Shown in pieces: positions 18,619-26,486 of a stretch of 31,130 bases of DNA (positions are counted from its first letter, which is position 1; the number at the start of each line of letters is the position of its first letter). Origin of the DNA: Methanolobus sp. UBA32 (lineage in GTDB: Archaea > Halobacteriota > Methanosarcinia > Methanosarcinales > Methanosarcinaceae); contig DAZF01000050.1 of the NCBI GenBank assembly GCA_002507205.1, positions 1-31,130 on the forward strand. Reading direction: 5' to 3'. The position numbers were made by a program, and so were the translations under genes. Below the pieces are notes generated by a model. It made no database searches, was not told the origin of the DNA, and saw nothing but the letters and a program-made list of their open reading frames with translations.

Positions 18619-18924
18619 TCATGTAAGAACGGATATCTTACCGTCCTTTACCTGTGTTTCATACACATTGATCCTGATCTTATCGGACGCTACATACGCC
18701 CCGGTACGAATATCAAAGGTCCAGCTGTGACAGGGACATTTGATAGAATAGTCCTGCAGAATACCAGCCTGAAGAGGGCAGTTCATATGCGGACACCGGT
18801 TATCAAGAGCAAACAATTCACCATCCTTGCGGATCAGAATTATTTGTTTATCCCCAATACCTACCGGTTTTATTTTACCTTCTTTAACTTCATTATCATT
18901 TGCAGCGATTACCCACGAAGTCAT
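18619..18924 (-). CDS. Rieske [2Fe-2S] ferredoxin-like protein, second of three paralogs
   Basis: 101 residues, with an AAGGAGG SD. A single Rieske domain: ligands C44-x-H46 and C63-x2-H66, with extra C49 and C65 (CPHMNC...CPCHSW). It resembles its two neighbours along the whole length (IAANDNEVKEGKIKPV against ALNDSDLKEGGMEFV and AIKEDELADGEKKPL), which indicates tandem duplication followed by divergence. Soluble and cytosolic. Its stop overlaps an upstream ATG candidate of the next paralog. Confidence 0.93.
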   Translation of the reverse strand: MTSWVIAANDNEVKEGKIKPVGIGDKQIILIRKDGELFALDNRCPHMNCPLQAGILQDYSIKCPCHSWTFDIRTGAYVASDKIRINVYETQVKDGKISVLT

Positions 18925-18951
18925 TTCAGCCTCCTTACTGGAACAAATATA

Positions 18952-19266
18952 TCAAAGAAGAATGAGAATTTCACCATCTTCTACCTTGTTCTCATAGAGT
19001 TCAAGAGCTTCATCCTTATCCCCGAGATATTTACCGGACCTTATGTCATATTCCCAGCCGTGGCACGCACACTTAAGGACAAACTCATCACTGAAAGTTC
19101 CCTTGGAAAGACGGCATCCCATGTGCTTACACTTACCAAAAAGCGAATAGATCACTCCACCTTTTCTTATAAGGAGAATGGGTGTTCCCTTTACCCTGAC
19201 AAATTCCATTCCTCCCTCTTTCAGGTCACTGTCATTGAGTGCAAAAAACCAGGATTCTTCTGACAT
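18952..19266 (-). CDS. Rieske [2Fe-2S] ferredoxin-like protein, first of three paralogs
   Basis: 104 residues, SD GGGAGGG close to the ATG. Rieske ligands C46-x-H48 and C66-x2-H69, with extra C51 and C68 (CKHMGC...CACHGW). In this copy the residue after the first cysteine is Lys instead of Pro, so it is the most divergent around the cluster. It is the first gene of the operon, with a TATA box about 35 bases upstream. Such stand-alone domains in bacteria feed oxygenases or nitrite reductases (NirD-like), but no such enzyme is coded nearby. The function is unknown. Confidence 0.93.
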   Translation of the reverse strand: MSEESWFFALNDSDLKEGGMEFVRVKGTPILLIRKGGVIYSLFGKCKHMGCRLSKGTFSDEFVLKCACHGWEYDIRSGKYLGDKDEALELYENKVEDGEILILL

Positions 19267-19299
19267 ACGTACCCTCCCATAAATATCAGGGATTCAAAA

Positions 19300-19307
19300 A
19301 TATAAAT
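19300..19307 (-). promoter_or_regulatory. TATA box of the Rieske-glutaredoxin-FTR-nitroreductase operon
   Basis: The minus strand reads 'atttatattt' here, about 35 bases before the first Rieske ATG. A start 25 bases on would leave a leader of about ten bases holding the GGGAGGG SD. No other TATA-like site is seen between the six genes, which supports one transcript. Confidence 0.5.
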
Positions 19308-19328
19308 AGTTGTCGTGAAATAGAATAT

Positions 19329-19351
19329 GTAGCAAGCTTATGCATTGCTAC
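19329..19351 (-). terminator. Stem-loop at the end of the MATE gene
   Basis: GTAGCAA (19329-19335) pairs with TTGCTAC (19345-19351). The stem overlaps the MATE stop codon. On the minus strand it is followed by moderately T-rich 'atattctatttc', so it is a modest terminator candidate ahead of the Rieske promoter. Confidence 0.4.
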
Positions 19352-20699
19352 TTCTGTGCTGGAAATATCGATACTCCCTCCAGACAAGGAACATACTTAT
19401 TGTAGCAGCCATGAAGTCTGCGATCGGAAATGCCATCCATACGCCTGAAAGGTCGAAATAGTATGGAAGAAGGATCACAAGTGGTATCAGGAACAATATC
19501 TGACGGGACATTGACAGGAAAAAGGATGGCCTTGCTTTGCCTAATGATTGGAACAGTGTCGTTCCAATTATATTCATACCTATCAGAGGACTTGCCAGGA
19601 CCATTATTCTGAGAGCTGATGCACCACTGCTGATAAGATCCGCATCGCTGCTGAACATACTGAAGAATGTGACCGGAAATGCCGACAGCAGGACCAGGCC
19701 TACAAGTCCGAAAAAGGTTGTGATCATCAATGATGTCCTGACGGATTCATTCACCCTCGCATAGTTCTCTGCTCCATAATTATAGCCAACTATTGGCTGG
19801 AGACCGTGAGATATACCTATGATAGGCATGAGGATCAACATTATCAGTTTTATCGCGACACCAAATACGGCTATTGAAAGGTCTCCCCCATAGATAACAA
19901 GTACGTTGTTCAGCACCAGTATCATAAAACTGTTAGATGCACCCATCACAAAGGAACCAAAGCCTATCACTGTTATCTCTTTGATCAGATCGAATTTTGG
20001 AACAAAATTTGCCAGTTCCAGCTTGAGTGGACTTTTTCCGCTTATGTAGTAATATAACAGGTAGAGAGTTCCCGCAAGCTGTGCAAGTACGGTTGCAAGG
20101 GCTGCACCCTTTACACCCATTCCGAATCCGAACATCAGTATCGCATCAAGGAAGATATTCAATACTCCTGAAAATACCATGTTGTTCATGGCGATCTTTG
20201 AATTACCTTCGGCCCTTACGAGATTGTTCAACACGAAACCAAAAGTGAAGGCAAGTGTTCCCTGCAGGATAACAACAGCATATTCCTTTGCATAGAGAAG
20301 ATTATCCACAGTGGCACCAAACATGTTCAGTACTGTGTCGATGTTGAAAAAGAAGAGTAGCTGAAAAATGATACTAAGTATCAGTGTATAAGCAAAGACG
20401 TTCCCAAGTGTCCTCTCAGCCTTTTTGACATCCCCGGAACCAAGCATTCTGGAAATTACCGAGGATCCGCCTACCCCTATGCCGATGGAGATTGCGATCA
20501 TGAGCATCTGCAGAGGAAAAGCAACAGCAACTCCTGCAATTCCAAGGACGCTCTGGTCACCCAGTGCCCTTCCTACGAAAAAAGTATCCACCAGATTATA
20601 GAATGCCTGTACAAGAAGTCCTATTATAGCAGGTGTTGCCATTTTCCATAATAGCTTGTTGATACTTTCAGTACCTAGAAACTCACTTTTGTTATTCAT
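19338..20699 (-). CDS. MATE-family multidrug/Na+ antiporter
   Basis: 453 residues, with about twelve hydrophobic segments in two similar halves. It starts MNNKSEFLGTESINKLLWKMATPAIIGLLVQAFYNLVDTFFVG, a typical start for archaeal MATE proteins. The second half has ISHGLQPIVGYNYGA, the usual MATE repeat. It exports cationic compounds in exchange for Na+ or H+. It is 15 bases after a MarR-type regulator, and the two form an operon preceded by paired palindromes. That is the common arrangement of a drug-responsive repressor with its exporter. The substrate cannot be told from sequence. Confidence 0.94.
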   Translation of the reverse strand: MNNKSEFLGTESINKLLWKMATPAIIGLLVQAFYNLVDTFFVGRALGDQSVLGIAGVAVAFPLQMLMIAISIGIGVGGSSVISRMLGSGDVKKAERTLGNVFAYTLILSIIFQLLFFFNIDTVLNMFGATVDNLLYAKEYAVVILQGTLAFTFGFVLNNLVRAEGNSKIAMNNMVFSGVLNIFLDAILMFGFGMGVKGAALATVLAQLAGTLYLLYYYISGKSPLKLELANFVPKFDLIKEITVIGFGSFVMGASNSFMILVLNNVLVIYGGDLSIAVFGVAIKLIMLILMPIIGISHGLQPIVGYNYGAENYARVNESVRTSLMITTFFGLVGLVLLSAFPVTFFSMFSSDADLISSGASALRIMVLASPLIGMNIIGTTLFQSLGKARPSFFLSMSRQILFLIPLVILLPYYFDLSGVWMAFPIADFMAATISMFLVWREYRYFQHRSSNA

Positions 20700-20714
20700 G
20701 ATGTTATTCCGATA

Positions 20715-21176
20715 TCAAATGCCAGTTTGTTTTTTATTCTCGGACCTTCTGTCAAATTCTATAAGGGTATCTCTGCCTTTGTCCAGAAGTTTCCTGAAAA
20801 TGGCTTCCTCTTCCTCTGTGAATTCTGAGAGGAGGATCTGGTTCCACTCGTAGAGGGTTTTATTGATCAGTGGAATTATCCCCCTGCCTTTATCCGAGAT
20901 GAAAACACGGTATATTCGTCTGTCATCCTCATCCCTCTCACGACAGACATAACCTTCCTTTTCAAGAGCCACTATGGCTCGTGTTGCAGTAGCTTTGCTC
21001 AACTTGAGATATCGTGCAAGGCTTTCCTGTGAGCAGCCATCTTTATGTGAAAGTGTCAGCAGGAATGCAAACATTGGACCTTTCAGGTTGTATGATTCAA
21101 GCGCGTTCTCAATGTAAAAGTGATTATGCGAAAAGATGAAACCTATCTTCGCGCCAATCCTCTCAGATTGTTTCAT
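20715..21176 (-). CDS. MarR-family transcriptional regulator
   Basis: 153 residues from ATG (21174-21176), chosen for the AAAGGAGT SD; the frame upstream to 21395 crosses the promoter and is not coding. It is a winged helix-turn-helix: GCSQESLARYLKLSKATATRAIVALEKEGYVCRERDEDDRRIYRVFISDKG is the MarR recognition helix and wing, with the conserved D-x-R-x-x-x-x-x-L/F-T/S pattern. It likely represses its own operon with the MATE gene by binding GTTTCATGTGAAAC and GTTTAACGTGAAAC at the promoter. The ligand is unknown. Confidence 0.93.
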   Translation of the reverse strand: MKQSERIGAKIGFIFSHNHFYIENALESYNLKGPMFAFLLTLSHKDGCSQESLARYLKLSKATATRAIVALEKEGYVCRERDEDDRRIYRVFISDKGRGIIPLINKTLYEWNQILLSEFTEEEEAIFRKLLDKGRDTLIEFDRRSENKKQTGI

Positions 21177-21198
21177 AGATACTCCTTTATTATAAATG

Positions 21199-21243
21199 GT
21201 TTCATGTGAAACTAGATAGTTTAACGTGAAACTGATATATAAA
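21199..21243 (-). promoter_or_regulatory. marR-MATE promoter with two operator-like palindromes
   Basis: Site 1, GTTTCA-TG-TGAAAC (21199-21212), and site 2, GTTTAACGTGAAAC (21219-21232), lie 20 bases apart, about two helical turns. A minus-strand TATA ('tttatata', 21236-21243) abuts site 2. Transcription would begin near 21213, so both sites cover the start region, as expected for a repressor. Confidence 0.65.
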
Positions 21244-21382
21244 GGCAATGGGAAATAACTCAAAAATGAAAAAGAGCGGAGAAGAAAGAAATTAGGGATC
21301 AATAACTGTAAGGTACCTAATCCCCAGTTATCAGGTGCATCTTCGGTTCCTGAAATTACATCAATGAAGCACTCATCATTGT

Positions 21383-21416
21383 AAAAATTAGCCATATGAA
21401 GCGTTTTACAGCTTCA
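21383..21416 (-). terminator. Terminator of the ABC transporter operon
   Basis: TGAAGC (21397-21402) pairs with GCTTCA (21411-21416) across an 8-base loop. On the minus strand it is followed within about 10 bases by 'ttttt' (21383-21387). It lies 35 bases after the permease stop. Confidence 0.45.
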
Positions 21417-21451
21417 CATGGACCAAACCAATTCCTTTCAGGAGAGGAACT

Positions 21452-22696
21452 TTATTCGTATCTCAGTGCATCCACTGGCTTCATCTTCGATGCATTGTAT
21501 GCAGGAATTACACCCGACAGCACACCTATAATCACTGCAATGGAGATTCCCATTAGCATGAGGTCAGGAGCTATCGTAGAACCCATGGATGAACGCATCA
21601 TGGAAATTCCCAGGTACGGAAGCAGGGATGTCAATACAAGACTCAGCACTATACCGAGCACACCTCCTACAAAACCCACCAGTGCTGAGTTAAACAGGAA
21701 TATCATCAGAATATCCTTGTTCTTGGCACCAATGGCCTTCATAGTACCGATCTCCTTGGTCTTTTCCATCACAGAGGTGAACATTGTATTGGCAATACCC
21801 ACTGAACCTACAACAAGTGATACACCTGCTATGGCTCCCAGGAAGATTGTCATGGATTCCATCATCTCACTGGCGGATTCTGCCTGTGACAGTGAGTCTG
21901 AGACGCTGAAGTCCCTGTCATCCTCGTTGGCAATGTGCCTGGATATCATGAGCTTCTCTTCGATCTCATCCACTACTGTCTCGACGTTGTCGACATCATC
22001 TACCTTTACAACGATCCTGTCGTATACATCCTGTTCTGCATCGTCTATGATACCTACTGCTGAGTCTATCGGCATGATGATCGCATTGTCACTTTCACCG
22101 TCTGCCAGGATACCTACTACTCTGTAGGATTTACCCTCGATAGCAAGCACACGGTTCAGGCCGATCTCCTGATCGTACATGTCGTGGGCAATTCCGTAAC
22201 CAATGACCACTACATTATTGTCGGTGGCTTCCAGCAACCTGCCGGATTCAACTTCATATGTTACAGTATACTGCCATACCTGAGGATCGACACCTGTAAC
22301 GGAAAGGTCAGCAGTCTCACCCATGAAATAAACTTCCAGATCACTACCGGATATCTGACCATATATGTAGTCGATATTCTCGACCAGTTTTATCGCCATG
22401 ATATCCTTATCCGTCAGTTCTGCATCATCTGAGGAAGAGCTGCTGCCGCCCATGCCAGGAGGACCGCCGCCGCCAAAGCCTGAAGTAGCCCTGGTATAAC
22501 CGGGACTGACCTGGACCAATGTAAGATCCATGTCAGCAAACCTTTCTTCCATATCTGCAGACATGCTATCACTCAGCGCCATGATGGTTACTACTGAACC
22601 TACACCAATGACGATACCTATTATAGTGAGCCAGCTTCTGATCTTACTATGAACCAGGATGTTTGTAGCAAGCTTTAGATAGGTACGTCGTCTCAT
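21452..22696 (-). CDS. MacB-like ABC transporter permease (FtsX family)
   Basis: 414 residues. One N-terminal membrane helix (about 21-43, WLTIIGIVIGVGSVVTIMAL), a large extracytoplasmic MacB-type domain (about 50-275) and three C-terminal helices (about 285-405) with the FtsX motif (VMEKTKEIGTMKAIGAKNKDI). A Gly/Ser-rich loop lies near residues 73-92. MacB-type permeases work by mechanotransmission, driving exported or envelope proteins rather than passing substrates through the membrane. It overlaps the preceding gene by 4 bases and shares its operon with the ATPase. Confidence 0.93.
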   Translation of the reverse strand: MRRRTYLKLATNILVHSKIRSWLTIIGIVIGVGSVVTIMALSDSMSADMEERFADMDLTLVQVSPGYTRATSGFGGGGPPGMGGSSSSSDDAELTDKDIMAIKLVENIDYIYGQISGSDLEVYFMGETADLSVTGVDPQVWQYTVTYEVESGRLLEATDNNVVVIGYGIAHDMYDQEIGLNRVLAIEGKSYRVVGILADGESDNAIIMPIDSAVGIIDDAEQDVYDRIVVKVDDVDNVETVVDEIEEKLMISRHIANEDDRDFSVSDSLSQAESASEMMESMTIFLGAIAGVSLVVGSVGIANTMFTSVMEKTKEIGTMKAIGAKNKDILMIFLFNSALVGFVGGVLGIVLSLVLTSLLPYLGISMMRSSMGSTIAPDLMLMGISIAVIIGVLSGVIPAYNASKMKPVDALRYE

Positions 22697-24078
22697 CTCT
22701 TTTCCTTCTTCAAGATCTTACCTTTAAGGTTCTTAATCTCAACACTCAGAGGTTCATAGGTACCTGCTTTCATCATTTTCTTTTTTCTGTAGTTCAATCC
22801 TGCAACTACAACTATCAGGAGTGCAGCACCATACAACAGGAAACTGTTACCGGATGAAGAGCTTTGATCTCCGGGTCCTCCTGCACCTGCTACCATTGTT
22901 CCTCTGGTCAATTCTTCTATCTGAACAGCCTTCTCAATTGAAATCCTCTGGCCGGTGGAGTCTGTGTATTCGATAAGAACGAGAAGCTCATTTTTAGCTT
23001 CCATCTCTTCCTGCATGGCTTCCATGTCCTCTTCTGTCATTTCAGAAGGTCCAGCCTGAGCTGTACCGGTTGAATCCTCAGACATTGATGGCATTGTATT
23101 GATCTGGGATATGGAGAATGAAGTGATGGTATAGTCACCTTTCTCAAGGTTACCGACTATTGTAGAGGTACTTCCTGTAGCCTGGAAATTGTCCTGCTCA
23201 GGTATTGACACCTTAACAGAGTATGCCTCATTGTTGCCTACATTCGCGAGTGAAAGGGACACTTCACCTTCATCGCTTTCCGAGTAGCTCAAATCGAAGT
23301 CTGTGGTACCTCCCACAAACAGACCGGCTTTTGTCTCGATAGTGTTGGTGTTTGAATCATAATCCTCAAATTCCAGGGTAATGTCAAGCTGATACAATCC
23401 CGGATCTGCATTCACATCTGCCATTACAGAGTATGCTATTGTTGCTGATTCTCCAACTCCCAGATAACTTATGTACTTGGTATTAGATGAGAATACAGGC
23501 AGTATCACACCAGTTGACTCATCCCATGAAACAGCCATGTTCTTGAGTGGGGAACTGCCAGTGTTAGTTATAACGAACTCCATTGGTTCCACAGTTGCAA
23601 CATCGATATTGGATTCACTTATGGTGACGACCTGTGCATACTCTTTACCCTGTATATCTATGGTTACTCTTGTCGATATACTTGAATCGGTATCACTGTC
23701 GCTGACAACTATATCTACATCATAGCTGTCCTCTGCAACGTCAGCATCAACCTTCATTTTGAATTTTACAAGGGTTGCATCGTCATCGTCCTGACGGGCT
23801 TCCAGGAATGAAATTTTTTTGCTAAGGGATTCACCGGATATCGCAGTAAATGGGTATTCCGGGTCAATTGAAACCACTATGTCTGTGAGATCCTTGCTTC
23901 CTACATTCTGGACACTGACAGTAAGCTCTACTGTTTCACCAGGTCTTGCAGGACTTGGACTCTGGGTCATCAGATCAACCTGTACACCGGATACGCTGGC
24001 AGAGATATCTGCCGATGCTGCGGTTATAGGCAGGATCAATACTAACATCAATAATAAAATTAGTCTCATTTTTATCAC
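22693..24078 (-). CDS. Secreted, C-terminally anchored COG1361/NEW3-type protein of the ABC operon
   Basis: 461 residues: signal peptide (about 1-24), then several beta-sandwich repeats of the S-layer/NEW3/CARDB kind (PARPGETVELTVSVQNVGSKDLTDIVVSI and similar), and an acidic Met/Glu stretch near 340-365 (SEMTEEDMEAMQEEMEAKNELL). One membrane helix near 408-427 is followed by a basic cytoplasmic tail. It overlaps the ATPase gene and the permease gene by 4 bases each (ATGA), so the three are produced together. In methanogens such proteins often accompany MacB-like transporters, and it may act as the extracytoplasmic partner in place of bacterial MacA. That role is an inference. Confidence 0.85.
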   Translation of the reverse strand: MIKMRLILLLMLVLILPITAASADISASVSGVQVDLMTQSPSPARPGETVELTVSVQNVGSKDLTDIVVSIDPEYPFTAISGESLSKKISFLEARQDDDDATLVKFKMKVDADVAEDSYDVDIVVSDSDTDSSISTRVTIDIQGKEYAQVVTISESNIDVATVEPMEFVITNTGSSPLKNMAVSWDESTGVILPVFSSNTKYISYLGVGESATIAYSVMADVNADPGLYQLDITLEFEDYDSNTNTIETKAGLFVGGTTDFDLSYSESDEGEVSLSLANVGNNEAYSVKVSIPEQDNFQATGSTSTIVGNLEKGDYTITSFSISQINTMPSMSEDSTGTAQAGPSEMTEEDMEAMQEEMEAKNELLVLIEYTDSTGQRISIEKAVQIEELTRGTMVAGAGGPGDQSSSSGNSFLLYGAALLIVVVAGLNYRKKKMMKAGTYEPLSVEIKNLKGKILKKEKR

Positions 24079-24824
24079 ATTGCTTCACGATTCTTAATCT
24101 CTATACTGTCGACCATTCCATCTTTGATATGAACCACACGATCTGCATATTTTGTAAGCTCGGGGTCGTGGGTGATCATTATGATAGTTTTACCCTCGTT
24201 TTTATGAAGGTCACTTAAAAATTCAAGTATGTAATTTCCTGTTTCACTGTCCAGATTCCCTGTTGGCTCATCTGCAAGGATGACCTTTGGATCAACTGCA
24301 AGAGATCGTGCTATTGCGACCCTTTGCCTTTGGCCTCCGGATAATTGAGAAGGAAGATTGTATTTTTTCTCAGAAAGGCTTACTATTTTGAGGAGTTTTT
24401 CTGCCCGCTTCCATGAATCATCAGGGTCAAATTCCTGAAATTCAAGAGGAAGCATCACATTTTCAATCGTGTTTAAAGTTGGGATCAGATTGAATTGCTG
24501 GAAAATGAAACCGATTAGCTGTCCCCTTATCTGAGCCAGCTCTGATTCCGGCATTTTGGCAATATCCCTGTTATTAAGTTCTACAACACCCTTGCTAGGA
24601 ATATCCAGACATCCCAGCAGATTCATCATTGTACTCTTACCGCTTCCACTGGGTCCGAGTATAACGACAAATTCACCGTGGAGAATCTCCAGATCGACAC
24701 TCTTCAATGCCGCAAATTCGACCTCTCCCATCTTGTATATCTTCCACACATCAGTAAGACGCATGAGAGTATCCGGTTCACCGTTTGATGGTTTTTTGTT
24801 TAGGTTATTAAGATTCTCTTCCAT
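24075..24824 (-). CDS. MacB/LolD-like ABC transporter ATP-binding protein
   Basis: 249 residues with a GAGGAAA SD. Walker [10 protein letters not shown] (57-65), Q-loop [12 protein letters not shown], signature [15 protein letters not shown], Walker [15 protein letters not shown] and switch histidine in [16 protein letters not shown]. The Q-loop and LDSETG order are typical of the LolD/MacB/FtsE group. First gene of the three-gene operon. It supplies ATP hydrolysis to the FtsX-type permease. Confidence 0.96.
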   Translation of the reverse strand: MEENLNNLNKKPSNGEPDTLMRLTDVWKIYKMGEVEFAALKSVDLEILHGEFVVILGPSGSGKSTMMNLLGCLDIPSKGVVELNNRDIAKMPESELAQIRGQLIGFIFQQFNLIPTLNTIENVMLPLEFQEFDPDDSWKRAEKLLKIVSLSEKKYNLPSQLSGGQRQRVAIARSLAVDPKVILADEPTGNLDSETGNYILEFLSDLHKNEGKTIIMITHDPELTKYADRVVHIKDGMVDSIEIKNREAM

Positions 24825-24917
24825 GATTTCCTCAATATTCTATTCCCGAATAATTTAGAGATTATACTATAATGATAAGACAATAGAAATCTGCATAAAT
24901 CCGATATTCATGCCTGT

Positions 24918-25109
24918 TTACAATCCCCTCAGGACTTCTTTTTCACCCATTGGAGATATGTTTAACAACCGACCAATCTGTTCCTGACTCAGTTTACCAG
25001 ACAATGAGGAGAAAATATACCCTGAACCAGGTTGATTCTTCTGATCCATTTTTGAATTATAGACATCGAATCCTGCGGGTTTAACCTGTGTATCATTTGT
25101 ATCTTTCAT
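24918..25109 (-). CDS. Small hypothetical protein (63 residues)
   Basis: Starts at ATG (25107-25109) with GGAG 7-8 bases upstream. The sequence MKDTNDTQVKPAGFDVYNSK...SGYIFSSLSGKLSQEQIGRLLNISPMGEKEVLRGL has no signal peptide or membrane helix, and its C-terminal half may be helical. I recognise no family. An 11-bp hairpin lies just before the SD, in a GC-rich leader. The gene stands alone, about 90 bases before the ABC operon on the same strand. A good SD and start favour it being real, but 63 codons could occur by chance. Confidence 0.45.
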   Translation of the reverse strand: MKDTNDTQVKPAGFDVYNSKMDQKNQPGSGYIFSSLSGKLSQEQIGRLLNISPMGEKEVLRGL

Positions 25110-25129
25110 TTTTGTTCTCCATATTCGAA

Positions 25130-25260
25130 TAAGAGACACCCTACGGATAGGTGATAGGTGTCTCTTAGACGAGGGGTTGTTGGTTGTTGGTACGTTGGTG
25201 ACACCAGGCTGGATGTGGTTGGGGGGTTAGGTGCCACCTCGTTTGGGTGGTACCCACCAG
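25130..25260 (-). ncRNA. GC-rich, hairpin-rich element: possible structured leader or small RNA
   Basis: This stretch is visibly richer in G+C than the AT-rich DNA to its right. TAAGAGACACC (25130-25140) pairs with GGTGTCTCTTA (25157-25167), 11 perfect pairs. GGTG-A-CACC lies at 25197-25205. CCACC (25234-25238), GGTGG (25246-25250) and CCACC (25254-25258) offer two mutually exclusive stems. On the minus strand the 11-bp stem ends about 10 bases before the SD of the 63-residue ORF. No known riboswitch class is recognised. Confidence 0.35.
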
Positions 25261-25540
25261 GAATATTAACTGGCAGGCAATCCATCAATTAGCCAGTTTT
25301 AAATAAAAGCATACTTACCTCAAAAAGGTAAAAAATGAGCAAAAATAGAAAAATAAAGCTTTATAGAGACTCCAATAACAATAATATAGTTTATAGGATG
25401 TCTAAAAGCTTATCTAAAATAGAATAGTAGTAAAATAAGTTTTTAAAGACATAAATAGAACTATCACAGACAAGATATAGTTTGTTTTGTGGAAAAGAGG
25501 GTGTGGGGAAAATACCGTGATTTAAATTTAAAGAGGATAA
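25261..25540. other. AT-rich intergenic region
   Basis: About 280 bases, with no ORF worth calling. A minus-strand TATA-like 'ttttatttaaaa' near 25290-25305 could drive the structured element and the small ORF. The right end is the 3' flank of the winged-helix membrane protein gene; no clear terminator is seen. Confidence 0.4.
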
Positions 25541-26458
25541 TTACTCGTCCGATTCCACCAGGAAAAGGACATTTCCACGCCCTTTCTTAAACTTCTGGAT
25601 CTTACCCCTCTTCTCTAGGTCAAGAAGCATGAGACTTACCTTGCCTTCAGAGTACTTCAGACGCTTACGCATATCTTTCTGCGTCATCCGCCCGCCCTGG
25701 CTCTTTAAAATATCCAGAATCTCCTGAAGATCAGCAGGTACGGGTTCATCGGAATTGATTGGAACATTCACCGGTTTCTTTTCGGACTCTTTTGGAGGGA
25801 GGGTTACAGGTTCATCCAACGTTTCAGTTATTATGTCTTCCCCGTCTTCTTCTAATGCCATATCCTGCACTTCTTCTTTGGTTGGCTCGGCAGCATCTTC
25901 TGCAACCACATGAAACATATGAGAAGTTTCATCATCTTTTTCTTCTTCCTTTATTGTCTTCAATGCCGGAGATCTTTGAGGCCTCTGTTTCATCTGATAT
26001 GCCAGCAGGATCAAAAGAACAATAACAACAAATATAGAGCCATAAATAAGTGAACTTGCATTGGCCACCTGTGACGATGATTCACTTTCGACATCTGAGA
26101 CAGAAGAAGTTGTATCATCTGAGCTGGAATAAGAAGGCAACAACAGCAGGTCCAGAACATAACTGCCTTCATCTGAAACTGTAATTATGTCTTCTGCATA
26201 GTAGGTTAGCTGATCATCTTCATAATAACTTGCAGTGATGTGATACGTACCTTTTGACAATTCGAAAGAGTAAACACCGTACTTGGCCACCATTGACTGG
26301 GCAGGAGTGGAATTTACCTCGATTATTGCGTTGTCAAGGGGTTCGAATGTGCTCCATTCATAAGCCACACCGTGTACAGTTGCAATACCTGAAGCTCCGG
26401 CAAGTCCTGATAAAAGCAGGATAATAGCAATACAACCGATGCAGGATATTACTCTCAT
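25541..26458 (-). CDS. Membrane protein with extracytoplasmic beta domain and cytoplasmic winged-helix domain
   Basis: 305 residues from ATG 26458; a TTG at 26500 overlapping the upstream stop is an alternative. Signal or first membrane helix at 5-22; a carboxypeptidase-regulatory-like beta domain (about 25-105, VHGVAYEWSTFEPLDNAIIEV...GVYSFELSKGTYHITASYY); a Ser-rich linker; a membrane helix at 137-154; an acidic cytoplasmic linker; and a winged helix at 243-300 (LQEILDILKSQGGRMTQKDMRKRLKYSEGKVSLMLLDLEKRGKIQKFKKGRGNVLFL). This is the layout of archaeal membrane-bound HTH regulators that sense outside and bind DNA inside. It lies 28 bases after the exported protein gene at 26487-27401, so probably co-transcribed. 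The target genes are unknown. Confidence 0.85.
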   Translation of the reverse strand: MRVISCIGCIAIILLLSGLAGASGIATVHGVAYEWSTFEPLDNAIIEVNSTPAQSMVAKYGVYSFELSKGTYHITASYYEDDQLTYYAEDIITVSDEGSYVLDLLLLPSYSSSDDTTSSVSDVESESSSQVANASSLIYGSIFVVIVLLILLAYQMKQRPQRSPALKTIKEEEKDDETSHMFHVVAEDAAEPTKEEVQDMALEEDGEDIITETLDEPVTLPPKESEKKPVNVPINSDEPVPADLQEILDILKSQGGRMTQKDMRKRLKYSEGKVSLMLLDLEKRGKIQKFKKGRGNVLFLVESDE

Positions 26459-26486
26459 GTCACGCAACCCTATTACTTCTGGTAAA

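Noticed and set aside
21177..21395. N-terminal extension of the MarR frame back to 21395
   Set aside because: It crosses a TATA box, paired operators and a good SD for the start at 21176, and the extension has no MarR-like sequence.
21396..22127. 243-codon plus-strand frame over the ABC permease
   Set aside because: It is antisense to a clear FtsX permease and has Ser/Thr/Ile-rich shadow composition.
25106..25288. 60-codon minus-strand frame ending with an ATGA overlap to the 63-residue ORF
   Set aside because: Pro/Thr-rich, without an SD, and running through the hairpin-rich stretch; a structured RNA explains the region as well. It cannot be excluded.
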